Shown here one piece after another: positions 1-9,026 of a stretch of 64,000 bases of DNA (positions are counted from its first letter, which is position 1; each line of letters begins with the position of its first letter). The notes under the pieces were generated by a model that saw nothing but the letters and a program-made list of their open reading frames with translations, was not told where the DNA came from and made no database searches. Origin of the DNA: Beijerinckiaceae bacterium (lineage in GTDB: Bacteria; Pseudomonadota; Alphaproteobacteria; Rhizobiales; Beijerinckiaceae); assembly GCA_947454485.1 (NCBI GenBank), contig CANGJJ010000006.1:124001-188000 (forward strand), written 5' to 3'. Made by a program: the position numbers and the translations under genes.

Positions 1-585
1 CTGCGCCCAACCACCGGTGGGCGCGCCTGAGCGACCAATGCCCGCATTGCCATCAAAGCCAGCATCCAAATCACCGCGCGCCATCATCTCGACCAGCGAA
101 ACACCTTCGGGCGCGTGAATGACATTGGAGGGCAGCTGCAACTGGGTGACATGTTCTTCGTCATCGACGACCCATGTCACTTTGCTGGCATCGAGCCCAT
201 AGTCATCAATGAGAATGCCGCGCGTCCAAACACCCGTGGTGACGGAATAGGCACGCACACCTACGCGCTTTCCTTCCAGATCTTTGGGATGGCGAATACC
301 CGCCTCCGGGCGCACCAGCAAACCACCGTGGTGAAAGCGGCGGAAGATGAAGATCGGCAAAGCGACAAAGGGCGCACCATAGGCGCGCGCGATCATATAG
401 GTCGTGGGCGCAAGTTCGCAGACATCGAACTCAACCTGCCGCACCATGCGGCGGAAGGCGGCGATCTGCGGCTGCACACGGATGAACTCAGCCTCCACGC
501 CTTCGATTTCAATTTTGCCATTCAGCAAATCGGCTGTGTGGGGATAATCCGCAATCGCTAGAGTGAGGCGTAATTTCTGTGCCAT
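1..585 (-). CDS. 4,5-dihydroxyphthalate decarboxylase-like / binding-protein-fold protein, C-terminus beyond window
   Basis: The reading frame starts at the ATG complementary to 583-585 and stays open for 195 codons to the window edge, so the C-terminus is missing. The protein begins MAQKLRLTLA with no signal peptide. It contains the family blocks FDVCELAPTTYM and RRFHHGGLLVRP. These closely match two other proteins in this window (31782-32726 and 43508-44482): FDICEFNAPAYFM / RRFRHGFIFVNP in the first. The family has a periplasmic-binding-protein fold; its named member is Pht5, 4,5-dihydroxyphthalate decarboxylase, but many members are labelled ABC substrate-binding proteins. Lack of a leader favours a cytoplasmic role. 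It diverges from the TctC gene at 793 across a 207-base gap. The substrate is unknown. Confidence 0.8.
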   Translation of the reverse strand, partial: MAQKLRLTLAIADYPHTADLLNGKIEIEGVEAEFIRVQPQIAAFRRMVRQVEFDVCELAPTTYMIARAYGAPFVALPIFIFRRFHHGGLLVRPEAGIRHPKDLEGKRVGVRAYSVTTGVWTRGILIDDYGLDASKVTWVVDDEEHVTQLQLPSNVIHAPEGVSLVEMMARGDLDAGFDGNAGIGRSGAPTGGWAQ

Positions 586-792
586 ATTGTCCACCAATGT
601 CATCTTTGCCGCGATGGTAGGGGATCGAGCCCAAACGCGCTAGTGCGCGCCTCCCTCCAATGGCCGATGGGGTGGACCGCCTGCTCGAAAGCGATTAATC
701 ATCTCCAAGACAGCTGCAGCCAACTTTGGCGCGCAAGCACTGCGGCGCCGCCCTTGAGCGGTTCGCCCCAAAAGAACATTCGGGTGGGAACA

Positions 793-1776
793 ATGTCGTC
801 TTCCTCTATCTCTCGCCGACAGCTGATGGCTGGCTCTGCAGCCAGTGCTGCCCTCATGGCATCACCTGCAGCCATTGCGCAGCAATTTCCCACCAAGCCG
901 ATTCGTATCTTTCTGCCTTTTGCTGCGGGCGGCATTGGTGACATCACCTTCCGCCTTGTGACCGCCAAAGTGACAGAGCGTACGGGCATCCAATTCGTCA
1001 TCGAGAATCGTCCCGGTGCTGGTGGCATCAATTCGGCACTGGCGGGCAAACAAGCCCCGCCCGATGGCTATACGCTGGTGCAGATCGGCAATAGCTACAC
1101 GATCAGCGCCTCGCTCTTCAAAACGCTCCCCTATGATCTGGGCAAAGATTTCATGTCGGTCTCGATGCTGGCGCAGTTCGACATGCTGCTTGCCACCAGA
1201 GCCAATCACACGATCAACACTGTGGCCGATCTCGTCGCCATCGACCGCGCCAAACCGCGCACGCTCAACTTCGGAGCGATCTCGGCCGGCAGTACGCAAA
1301 ATCTTGCTGCCGATATGTTCCGCGCCACGATTGGCAGCGAAGCAACCGTCGTTCCATTCAAAAGCTCGCCCGAATTGATTCATGCACTCACGCGCGGCGA
1401 TATTGATGTCGGCTTTGACTATCTGGCCGCCTTCGCCGCTCCGCTGGCCGACAAGCAGCTCAAGCTCATCGCCTCTGCGGGTGAGAAGCGCAGCTCACTG
1501 ACCCCTGATACACCGACCGTCGCAGAGAGTGGCTGGCCGACCTATATCGTGACCTCATGGAATGGGGTTTCAGCACCTGTGGGTACGCCCAAAGAATTAA
1601 TCACCCTGCTCAACAAAGAAATTAGCGCTGTGCTGGCTCTGCAAGATACCAAAGACCGTTTCCGCCAGCTTGGCATGGAGACAGCTGAGAGCACACCCGA
1701 GGGAATGGATGAACGTCTGCGTGCCGATATGGCGCGTTGGCGCGAGGTAATCGGCAAGCTGGGCCTTGCCCAATAA
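793..1776 (+). CDS. TctC/Bug family tripartite tricarboxylate transporter binding protein
   Basis: This 327-residue protein is a periplasmic solute receptor of the tripartite tricarboxylate transporter class. The start at 793 is chosen because it gives a complete leader; upstream in-frame codons encode non-family sequence. The N-terminus carries SRRQLMAGSAA, a twin-arginine-like leader ending near AIAQQ. Family landmarks follow: YPTKPIRI-like strand (FPTKPIRIFLPF), AGGIGDI in the ligand loop, ENRPGAGG and PPDGYTL. No TctA or TctB membrane gene lies nearby. The LLM monooxygenase starts 41 bases downstream on the same strand, suggesting co-transcription and a shared substrate. The ligand cannot be deduced. 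Confidence 0.9.
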   Translation: MSSSSISRRQLMAGSAASAALMASPAAIAQQFPTKPIRIFLPFAAGGIGDITFRLVTAKVTERTGIQFVIENRPGAGGINSALAGKQAPPDGYTLVQIGNSYTISASLFKTLPYDLGKDFMSVSMLAQFDMLLATRANHTINTVADLVAIDRAKPRTLNFGAISAGSTQNLAADMFRATIGSEATVVPFKSSPELIHALTRGDIDVGFDYLAAFAAPLADKQLKLIASAGEKRSSLTPDTPTVAESGWPTYIVTSWNGVSAPVGTPKELITLLNKEISAVLALQDTKDRFRQLGMETAESTPEGMDERLRADMARWREVIGKLGLAQ

Positions 1777-1817
1777 TCTTCCGCAATTCTGACGACACGA
1801 CGACACAGGAACGCAAG

Positions 1818-3173
1818 ATGGACAAGACAACCAAGCGCCAAATGAAACTCTCGCTCTTCCTTACGGGCGATGGCAACTACCATATGGCAGGCTGGCGCTT
1901 GCCCGGGTCCAAAACCGATGGTGGTCAGAATATCGAACGCTGGGTTGAGGCAGCCCAAGCCATCGAGCGCGCCAAGCTGCATATGCTCTTCATTGCGGAT
2001 GCTGCGAGCCCTCCGGGTACGGATGATCTTGAAACGCTGAGCCTGACCTCGCGCATCGACCGTATGGATCCTGTTCCGATCCTCGCAGCCGTGTCCATGG
2101 TGACGAAAAATCTCGGTCTGGCCTCCACCATGACCACGACCTATCTCGAGCCTTACAATCTCGCGCGCTCCGTCGCCTCTCTCGATCATATTTCGGGGGG
2201 TCGCGCCGCCTGGAACATTGTGACCGGCAGCAACAAAGATGATGCGCTGCAGTTCAACCGTGATTCACATGTCCCCCATGCAGAACGCTATGAGCGCGCC
2301 GAAGAATTCGTCGATGTCGTGCGCGGCATCTGGGACAGCTATGATGATGATGCTTTCCCGCGCGACAAAGAATCCGGTGTCTATATGGACCCCAAGAAGG
2401 TTCATCTGCTCAACCATACGGGCAAATATTTCAAAGTGCGCGGCCCCTCTGCTGTGCCGCGCTCACCGCAAGGTCATCCCGTTCTCATTCAGGCTGGCTC
2501 ATCTGAGCCGGGCATGAACATCTCCGCGCGCGTGGCCGATGTCGTCTTCACCTCGCAACAGGTGCTGAAAAATGCGCAGGACTTTTACAACAATCTGAAG
2601 GGTCGCTGCGCCAATTACGGCCGCAAGCCCGAAGATCTTTTGGTCATGCCCGGCGCATTGTTGTTCCTGGGTGAGACTGAAAGCGAAGCGAAAGAAAAAT
2701 TCGACCAGCTCAATTCGCTCATTCCGCTGCGCGTTGCCATGCAGCGTTTGTCGGCCAATCTTGGTGGCATTGATCTGTCAAAATTCGATCTCGATGCGCC
2801 CATGCCCGATATCAAGGTCAATGATGCGCGCGTCAGCGCGGTGGAGAGCTATATCGCCATTTCGCGCCGCGAAGGCTTGACCCTGCGGCAGATGGCGATG
2901 CGCTCGGCTGCGGCCAAACATCACTGGACCTTGGTGGGCTCGGTGAAACAGGTCGCTGATGAACTCGAAGAGTGGTTCACCAATGGCGCGGCCGATGGGT
3001 TCAATATTCTGCCCAGCGATATGCCCGGCGCGGTGACGATGCTCACCACCAAACTGGTGCCCGAATTGCAGCGCCGTGGTCTCTTCCAGACCGAATATGC
3101 GGGCAAGACGCTGCGCGAAAATCTTGGCCTTCGTCGTCCGGCCGATTTGTCCACGCGCCAACGCGCTCTGTGA
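1818..3173 (+). CDS. NtaA/SnaA/DszA-type flavin-dependent monooxygenase (LLM class)
   Basis: This 451-residue protein is a luciferase-like monooxygenase that would use reduced FMN supplied by a separate reductase. The N-terminal block LSLFLTGDGNYHMAGWR and the later SLDHISGGRAAWNIVTG are typical of the nitrilotriacetate, pristinamycin and dibenzothiophene-sulfone monooxygenase group. The length fits (about 440-460). The ATG at 1818 follows an AGGA element; longer upstream frames overlap the TctC gene and lack family similarity. It forms the end of a two-gene unit with the TctC receptor and is followed by a strong terminator at 3198. The group cleaves C-N or C-S bonds in organic compounds; the actual substrate is unknown. 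The nearest reductase in the window is at 56968. Confidence 0.9.
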   Translation: MDKTTKRQMKLSLFLTGDGNYHMAGWRLPGSKTDGGQNIERWVEAAQAIERAKLHMLFIADAASPPGTDDLETLSLTSRIDRMDPVPILAAVSMVTKNLGLASTMTTTYLEPYNLARSVASLDHISGGRAAWNIVTGSNKDDALQFNRDSHVPHAERYERAEEFVDVVRGIWDSYDDDAFPRDKESGVYMDPKKVHLLNHTGKYFKVRGPSAVPRSPQGHPVLIQAGSSEPGMNISARVADVVFTSQQVLKNAQDFYNNLKGRCANYGRKPEDLLVMPGALLFLGETESEAKEKFDQLNSLIPLRVAMQRLSANLGGIDLSKFDLDAPMPDIKVNDARVSAVESYIAISRREGLTLRQMAMRSAAAKHHWTLVGSVKQVADELEEWFTNGAADGFNILPSDMPGAVTMLTTKLVPELQRRGLFQTEYAGKTLRENLGLRRPADLSTRQRAL

Positions 3174-3197
3174 TATTCGCGTCACAACAATGAATCA

Positions 3198-3226
3198 GAG
3201 CCGCCTTCGGGTGGCTCTTTTTTTTT
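3198..3226 (+). terminator. Rho-independent terminator after the monooxygenase
   Basis: An 8-base-pair stem (GAGCCGCC with GGTGGCTC, one G-U pair) closes a TTCG tetraloop and runs directly into nine T residues. It begins 25 bases after the stop of the LLM monooxygenase and would end the 793-3173 transcript. Confidence 0.9.
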
Positions 3227-3657
3227 CACATGACTCAGTCCTGTTCATGTTCTGTTCATGTTGGGCGTGTAAACTCTATCTTCCATTTTGAAGATCGAGA
3301 TTGCCGTGACCTTGCTTTTCCTGCTCCTCCTTGCCGCGCCCTTTTTGGCTCTGTATGCGCCCCAGCTCACGCTTGCTCAGGCGCGCCCTTTCCCTGCCTC
3401 GCGCATCGCCCTTGCCTCAAAGGGCGGTTTTCTGGCTGCCCAAAGCGGCGAAAGCGCCTTTCAAGGCAGATCCGCACTTGTGAGCGCAGGCCGGGAAGGC
3501 TATGCCTGCGACATGCATTTTGGCCGTAACGGCCTGTTGCCCCCGACCTTTGCCGCGAGCATGTCCGGGGCCCTCTTCCAACAGCGGCATCTTTGTCCGG
3601 GCGAATGGCCAATTGCGCCCACGGACACCTCCTCTCTCAAGGTCAGCTATCACCTCC
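3227..3657 (+). other. Helicase upstream region with an 11-base tandem repeat and a doubtful small reading frame
   Basis: This 431-base stretch between the terminator and the helicase contains a perfect tandem duplication of CTGTTCATGTT (3241-3251 and 3252-3262). A frame opening at a TTG at 3288 encodes a very hydrophobic start (MKIEIAVTLLFLLLLAAPF), resembling a leader or membrane anchor. That frame does not stop before 3908, so it would overlap the helicase by 250 bases in another frame. I cannot tell a small exported protein, perhaps with a frameshift, from a long helicase leader RNA. Long leaders are known for cold-shock DEAD-box genes. No recognised family. Confidence 0.4.
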
Positions 3658-5646
3658 ATGCCATTTCCTTCGACAAACCCCAGCCTGGAACGCGCCCTCG
3701 CTTCGCAGGGCTATGCAGAACCCACCTCCGTTCAGGCCGCCGTTCTCCAGCCCGAGGCGCTCGAGCGCGATTTGCTGGTCTCCGCACAGACAGGTTCGGG
3801 CAAGACTGTTGCCTATGGTCTGGCGCTCGCCTCCACTTTGCTGCAGGGCGAAGAGCGTATGCCGCAAGCTGGCGCACCGCTCGCCCTTGTTGTGGCGCCC
3901 ACGCGTGAATTGGCGATGCAGGTCCAGCGCGAGCTGATTTGGCTCTATGGCCCCGCAGGAACACGCGTTGCCGCCTGTATTGGTGGCATGGATGTGCGCC
4001 GCGAGGCGCGCGCCCTTGAAGATGGATGCCATATCGTCGTTGGCACACCCGGCCGTCTGCGCGACCATCTGGAGCGCGGTCGTCTCGACATTTCGGGCCT
4101 GCGCGCCGTTGTGCTCGACGAAGCCGATGAGATGCTCGATCTGGGCTTCCGCGAAGATATCGAATTCATTCTGGATGCGACGCCAGCTGAGCGCCGCACC
4201 CTGCTCTTCTCCGCCACCATTCCGCGCGACATTGCCAATCTCGCGCGCCGCTACCAGCGCGATGCCTTCCGCATTGATACGGTGGATCAGAGCCAGCCGC
4301 ATGGCGATATCGACTATCGCGCCATTCGCATTGCGCCCAATGAGATCGAACATGCCACGGTCAATGTGCTGCGCTATTTCCAGGCGCGCGGTGCCATCAT
4401 TTTCTGCCAGACGCGTGAGGCTGTGCGCCATCTTCATGCCAGCCTTCTGGAGCGTGGTTTTGCCGCTGTCGCGCTTTCGGGCGAATATTCGCAGAGCGAA
4501 CGCACACAGGCGCTACAATCTTTGCGCGATGGTCGCGCGCGTGTTTGCGTGGCGACCGACGTGGCCGCGCGCGGTATTGATCTGCCCAGCATTGAGCTGG
4601 TGATCCATGCCGAATTGCCCAATGACCGTGACACGCTTTTGCATCGCAGTGGCCGCACGGGCCGAGCAGGTCGCAAGGGTGTATGCGTATTGCTCGTTCC
4701 CTATACGCGCCGCCGCAAGGCTGAATCTTTGATCGGCAATGCGCGTGTGGATGTTGTGTGGAGTGGCCCGCCCACCGCCGAAGAGATCCGCCTGGCTGAC
4801 CAGCAGCGCATGAAGGATGATCCGATCTTCACCGATCCTACGACCGAAGAAGATCTCGTCCTCATCAAAATGCTCATGGCTGAGCGCACGGCAGAAGAGA
4901 TTGCTGGCGCTTTGGTGCGCATGTATCGCGGTCGCCTGCCTGCGCCAGAAGATCTTTATGATGCTGGCAGCGCGCCGGAGCGTGGCCCGCGCGAGCGGCC
5001 CGACAAGCGCGCCCGCGAAGAGCGCAAGAAGACCACCGAAATTCGCCAGCGCTATGGCGATGGTGAGGGTGAGGGAGAAGCCCGTCAGGACAAATCCTTC
5101 AACCGCCGCTCCACTGAGCCGATGGTGTGGTTCCGCATGAATGTGGGCCGCACCAACAATGCCGATCCCAAATGGATCGTGCCGGTAATCTGCCGTCTTG
5201 GTCATGTCACCAAGAATGAAATTGGCGTCATCAAGATTTTTGATCGCGAGACGAAATTCGAAATCATTGAATCGGTTGCCGCGCGCTTTGCAGCGTCAGT
5301 GCGTAAATCATCCAATGAAGAGAGTGTGAATATTCAGCCTGCCGCTGGTGCCATGCAGGAGATGAAAAAATATCTGCCCAAGACGGATCGCAGCCCGCGC
5401 CGCGATTATGATCCTGATGCCAAGCGCGCCCATGCGGGCGCTGGCAAGCCGCCCTTCAAGGGCGGTTTTCAGGATGGGCCGAAGGAGCCTCGCAAAGACT
5501 TCCAGCCCAAAGAGCACAAGCCCAAAGAACACCGCGCCAAGGAGCACCGCCCTGCAGAAGGCGGCGCGCCCTTCCGTCCCGGTGAGCAGCGCCCTGCTGG
5601 AGCTGGCAAGCCGTTCAAGAAAAAGAACCGCCCCGCGCGCGCCTAA
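3658..5646 (+). CDS. DEAD-box ATP-dependent RNA helicase with DbpA-type RNA-binding domain
   Basis: This 662-residue protein remodels RNA structure using ATP. All core motifs are present: Q-motif region YAEPTSVQ, Walker A AQTGSGKT (43-50), PTRELA, TPGRL, DEAD (154-157), SAT, IIFCQTR, ATDVAARGID and HRSGRTGRAG. A DbpA/CsdA-like RRM follows (MVWFRMNVGR through the EIIESVAARF region). The last about 80 residues are a basic low-complexity tail with repeated KPKEHR-type units, a likely disordered RNA-binding extension. The ATG at 3658 is chosen because family similarity begins immediately after it; an in-frame ATG at 3502 adds unrelated sequence. It resembles alphaproteobacterial helicases of ribosome assembly or cold adaptation. 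It is functionally unrelated to its catabolic neighbours. Confidence 0.95.
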   Translation: MPFPSTNPSLERALASQGYAEPTSVQAAVLQPEALERDLLVSAQTGSGKTVAYGLALASTLLQGEERMPQAGAPLALVVAPTRELAMQVQRELIWLYGPAGTRVAACIGGMDVRREARALEDGCHIVVGTPGRLRDHLERGRLDISGLRAVVLDEADEMLDLGFREDIEFILDATPAERRTLLFSATIPRDIANLARRYQRDAFRIDTVDQSQPHGDIDYRAIRIAPNEIEHATVNVLRYFQARGAIIFCQTREAVRHLHASLLERGFAAVALSGEYSQSERTQALQSLRDGRARVCVATDVAARGIDLPSIELVIHAELPNDRDTLLHRSGRTGRAGRKGVCVLLVPYTRRRKAESLIGNARVDVVWSGPPTAEEIRLADQQRMKDDPIFTDPTTEEDLVLIKMLMAERTAEEIAGALVRMYRGRLPAPEDLYDAGSAPERGPRERPDKRAREERKKTTEIRQRYGDGEGEGEARQDKSFNRRSTEPMVWFRMNVGRTNNADPKWIVPVICRLGHVTKNEIGVIKIFDRETKFEIIESVAARFAASVRKSSNEESVNIQPAAGAMQEMKKYLPKTDRSPRRDYDPDAKRAHAGAGKPPFKGGFQDGPKEPRKDFQPKEHKPKEHRAKEHRPAEGGAPFRPGEQRPAGAGKPFKKKNRPARA

Positions 5647-5654
5647 TGCATCAT

Positions 5655-5681
5655 CAGCGATGGGCTAAAAACCCATCGCTG
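5655..5681. other. Perfect hairpin in the helicase/GGT convergent junction
   Basis: CAGCGATGGG and CCCATCGCTG form a perfect 10-base-pair stem around a 7-base loop. The loop contains the TAG stop codon of the minus-strand gamma-glutamyltransferase-like gene, and one arm lies inside its coding sequence. Neither strand has a T-run after the stem, so it is not a classical intrinsic terminator. It may protect 3' ends or aid termination for both converging transcripts. Confidence 0.6.
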
Positions 5682-7254
5682 CACCATCGCTACGCGGATC
5701 GCTGGCGCCCTCGAATGAGCCATCAGCTCGGCGCACAATCGCACCTGCATGGCCCATCGTGCTGGTGAAAGCTGGCAGCAATTCCACCTTATGTCCCGCC
5801 GCGCGCAAAGCCTCGACAAGCTGCGGATCAAAACGGTTCTCAAGTTTCAGCGTCACGCTCTCCTCGCCCCATGTGCGGCCCAAGAGCCAACGCGGTGCAT
5901 CAAGCGCTGCCTGTAGCGGCTGACCAAACATCGCATAGCGCGAAAAGAGCGCCGCCTGCGTCTGCGGCTGGCCCTCACCGCCCATCGTGCCATAAACCAT
6001 CTGCCGCCCATCATCGAAATGCGCCATGGCAGGATTGAGCGTGTGAAACGGTTTGCGCGCAGGTCCCAAAGCGCGCGGCCCCTCGCCGCCCAGCACAAAA
6101 CTCGCCCCGCGATTTTGCCAGACAATACCGCTACCCGGCAAAACGCAGCCCGAGCCAAATTCAAAGAAGATGCTTTGAATGAAACTGACCGACAGACCCT
6201 TCTCATCCATCGCGCCCATCCACACCGTATCGCCTGCGCTGGCAGGTTGCGGCCATGGCAAAGCGAGGCGTCTGTCAATCCGCGCAGCAAGCCCATCAAG
6301 CACTACATCGCTCAAGAACTCTTCAGGCACAGTGCGCATGGAAGCTGGATCACCCACATGCGCATCCCGCAGCAAAAAGGCCTGTTTGGTGGCCTCGACG
6401 ATGCCATGAAGATGATCAAAGCTCTCGCCCTCTTTGACAGCGAGCCGATCAAACAAAGCCAAAATGATGAGCGAGGCGAGGCCCTGTGTGGGCGGGGGAA
6501 AATTATAAAGCCGCGCACCGCGCAAGCGAACCGTGAGCGCCGCCCGCAATTGCGCTTGATGTGCCGTTAAATCGCTGAGCGTGACAGGACTGCCGATGGC
6601 GGCCAGATCATGCGCCATCTCACGCGCCAAAGCGCCCTCATAAAAATCTTGCGTACCAGCTGAACCAATGCGCTGCAGTGTGCGCGCCAAAGCAGGCAGA
6701 CGCATCTGCGCGCCTTGCGCAGGGGCTGCGCCCTCAACCAAAAACACATCTGCAAAACCCGGCGCATCTTTCAATTCGCTCAGTTTGGCTAAGGTCAATT
6801 CATGCTGGCTCGCGCTGACAGGAAACCCATGTTCAGCCGACCAGACCGCATCTTCCACCAAACGCGCGAGCGGCAATTTGCCGCCCAATGTCGCGCTCAG
6901 GTCCAGCGCCTTGCCCCAACCTGAAACCGTGCCTGCAACCGTATTGGCAGCCAGCGGCCCACGTGTGGGAATGGTGCTGTAACCTTGCGCTGCATAAAGC
7001 GCTTGTGTGGCAGCAGCTGCCGCCCCTCCACAAGCATCAATCGCGACAGGCGCCGCGCCCTCTTGCGAGATCAGCCAGAAGCCATCACCGCCCAGCGAAT
7101 TCATATGCGGATAGACGACCGCAAGGCTTGCAGCCATCGCCACAGTGGCCTCGATAGCATTGCCACCCTCGCGCAAGATGCGCAGGCCCGCCTCGCTGGC
7201 AAGATGATGCGGCGCTGTCACCATGCCCCGGCGCGATTGGGGTGAATTCACCAT
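5665..7254 (-). CDS. Gamma-glutamyltransferase-like Ntn hydrolase (GGT family), no signal peptide
   Basis: This 529-residue member of the gamma-glutamyltranspeptidase/acylase family should self-cleave before a nucleophilic threonine. That residue is visible as Thr343 in GDTVWMGAMD, followed by the family block VSFIQS. GGDGFW and the C-terminal HTLNPAM segment are also typical. The ATG at 7254 has a GGAG element six bases upstream. A GTG at 7317 overlapping the preceding stop is an alternative that adds 21 residues. Neither form has a signal peptide, unlike classical periplasmic GGT, so a cytoplasmic amidase or acylase role is plausible. It is the last gene of the P450-GMC operon. Confidence 0.85.
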   Translation of the reverse strand: MVNSPQSRRGMVTAPHHLASEAGLRILREGGNAIEATVAMAASLAVVYPHMNSLGGDGFWLISQEGAAPVAIDACGGAAAAATQALYAAQGYSTIPTRGPLAANTVAGTVSGWGKALDLSATLGGKLPLARLVEDAVWSAEHGFPVSASQHELTLAKLSELKDAPGFADVFLVEGAAPAQGAQMRLPALARTLQRIGSAGTQDFYEGALAREMAHDLAAIGSPVTLSDLTAHQAQLRAALTVRLRGARLYNFPPPTQGLASLIILALFDRLAVKEGESFDHLHGIVEATKQAFLLRDAHVGDPASMRTVPEEFLSDVVLDGLAARIDRRLALPWPQPASAGDTVWMGAMDEKGLSVSFIQSIFFEFGSGCVLPGSGIVWQNRGASFVLGGEGPRALGPARKPFHTLNPAMAHFDDGRQMVYGTMGGEGQPQTQAALFSRYAMFGQPLQAALDAPRWLLGRTWGEESVTLKLENRFDPQLVEALRAAGHKVELLPAFTSTMGHAGAIVRRADGSFEGASDPRSDGAAMGF

Positions 7255-7313
7255 GCCTGTCTCCACAGTCTCAGAGCAAGCTGCCTGCAAGCGCGCATCC
7301 TGGCAAGAGCGGA

Positions 7314-9026
7314 TCACGCACCGCGCGCGATGAGATCGCTGATGCGCTCGGCGATCATGATGGTGGGCATATTGGTATTGGCGCAGGGGATGGTGGGCAT
7401 GATCGAGGCATCAGCAATGCGCAGGCCCTCAACCCCCAATACGCGCCCAGCAGAATCGCACACGCTCAAAGGATCGCTCATGGGCCCCATGCGGCAGGTG
7501 CCTGATGCATGCCAGACGCCGCCAGCGGCCTGCGTCAAAAAGCTGTCCATCATCCGCTCGTCAGCGAGCAAAGCATCCAAAGTCACACCGCGCGTGATGA
7601 CATCATGAATGAGCCGATTCCGCAGCGGTCCCGCCAGATCAAGCATGATGCCGAAGAGCGCGGTCTGAAACGCATTCATCGGACTGGGCGTTGAGATTTT
7701 ACGCACGCGGTCAGAGAAAGCCGCTGGAAAAGCGTGGCCCGTCACTGCGCGCATGGAACTGTCGGCAAAGACTTTTGCCGCCAAGCGAATGCCATCGGCA
7801 AGCCGCTGCCGGTCGCGCTCATCACTGAGCAAGCGAAAATCAACATCGGGCTCAGCACTGGGATCATGTGAGCGCAAGGAGACTTGCCCGCGCGAATAAG
7901 GCTTGTTCACCCAGACAAACAAAGTCGCCAAACGCTGGCCCACATGATGCCAAGCCGACTTGGCAACGATTGCCATATGCATATCGCCTTGCGGACAGTC
8001 ACCCAGCTGCGAGGAGAAACGCAGGCACGCCTGAATCTGATGGCGCGTCGCCTCATGCAAACGCGCATGGGGTTTGAGAAAGGCCGAGAGTGCCAGAGAG
8101 GGATGTTCCATCAAATTGCGCCCAACACCGGGGCTTGCCACCAGCGTCTGAACACCCGCGCGCGCCAGATCAACGCTCGGGCCAATGCCGCTGCGCATCA
8201 ACAAGGCGGGCGTATGGATGGCGCCGCAAGTCACAATCGTCTCGCGCGCGTCAATCAGCTGCAGGCCAGCAGGTGTTGCAATCTGCGCGCCCGTGACGCG
8301 CTTGTCTTTCAAGACAAGGCGCTGCGCGCTGGATTGCGACAGAATGATGAGATTGGGCCGCGCACGAACCTCGCGCGTGAGAAAAGCGAGCGAGACCGGC
8401 ACACGCCCACCATCATCAGCACTCGCAATAGCAACGGGGAAGATCCCATCTTCCCACACGCCATTTTGATCCTCACGTACCGCATGGCCTTGGCGCTGCA
8501 AGACCTCGCAAGCCGCCGCAATGAATGGCGTGCGGTCTTTGACTTTGGCGCGGCGCACGGGCAGCGGCCCCGTCTTGCCATGCAATGGCCCGTCAAAATC
8601 GCGATCTGACTCGATCTTGCGGAAGAAGGGCAGCACCTCCTCCCATGACCAGCCGGACAGACCCAGCGCCGCCCATTCATCATAATCGCTTGGTGCGCCG
8701 CGATTGGCCGCCATAGCATTGATGGCAGAACCACCGCCCATGACGCGCGCTTGTTCATAGCGGCGCGGGATACGTTTGGGCTCGGCATTGCGCGAGCCAA
8801 GCCCCATGAGCCCCGTGAGTTGCGGCCAGATAAAATGCGGATTGAGAAATGCCCGGCCCGGATAGCTGCTCGCAATATCAGCGGGCACATCGGCCTCGCT
8901 GATGTCAGGCCCAGCCTCGACCAACACCACTTTGCGCGTCGGATCTTCGCTCAAACGCGCAGCCAGAACACAGCCCGACGAGCCGCCACCCAGAATGAGA
9001 TAGTCGCAAGCCTCGATCATGCTCAT
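7314..9026 (-). CDS. GMC-family FAD-dependent oxidoreductase (choline dehydrogenase-like)
   Basis: This 570-residue flavoprotein oxidises an alcohol to an aldehyde or ketone. It has the N-terminal dinucleotide motif YLILGGGSSGCVLAARLSE, then ARVMGGGSAINAM, an FAD-contact GMC signature. The catalytic histidine region is VWHASGTCRMG near residue 500, and NTNMPTIMIAERI ends the FAD domain. The ATG at 9026 overlaps the stop of the upstream P450 as ATGA, arguing for translational coupling; another ATG lies six bases further in. The downstream GGT-like gene begins about 60 bases later. The context suggests the P450 hydroxylates a substrate that this enzyme then oxidises. The substrate is not known. 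Confidence 0.92.
   Translation of the reverse strand: MSMIEACDYLILGGGSSGCVLAARLSEDPTRKVVLVEAGPDISEADVPADIASSYPGRAFLNPHFIWPQLTGLMGLGSRNAEPKRIPRRYEQARVMGGGSAINAMAANRGAPSDYDEWAALGLSGWSWEEVLPFFRKIESDRDFDGPLHGKTGPLPVRRAKVKDRTPFIAAACEVLQRQGHAVREDQNGVWEDGIFPVAIASADDGGRVPVSLAFLTREVRARPNLIILSQSSAQRLVLKDKRVTGAQIATPAGLQLIDARETIVTCGAIHTPALLMRSGIGPSVDLARAGVQTLVASPGVGRNLMEHPSLALSAFLKPHARLHEATRHQIQACLRFSSQLGDCPQGDMHMAIVAKSAWHHVGQRLATLFVWVNKPYSRGQVSLRSHDPSAEPDVDFRLLSDERDRQRLADGIRLAAKVFADSSMRAVTGHAFPAAFSDRVRKISTPSPMNAFQTALFGIMLDLAGPLRNRLIHDVITRGVTLDALLADERMMDSFLTQAAGGVWHASGTCRMGPMSDPLSVCDSAGRVLGVEGLRIADASIMPTIPCANTNMPTIMIAERISDLIARGA

Noticed and set aside
115-561. Open plus-strand frame of 148 codons at the left edge
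   Set aside because: It is the complement of the minus-strand Pht5-like gene, whose family motifs are clear in the opposite strand.
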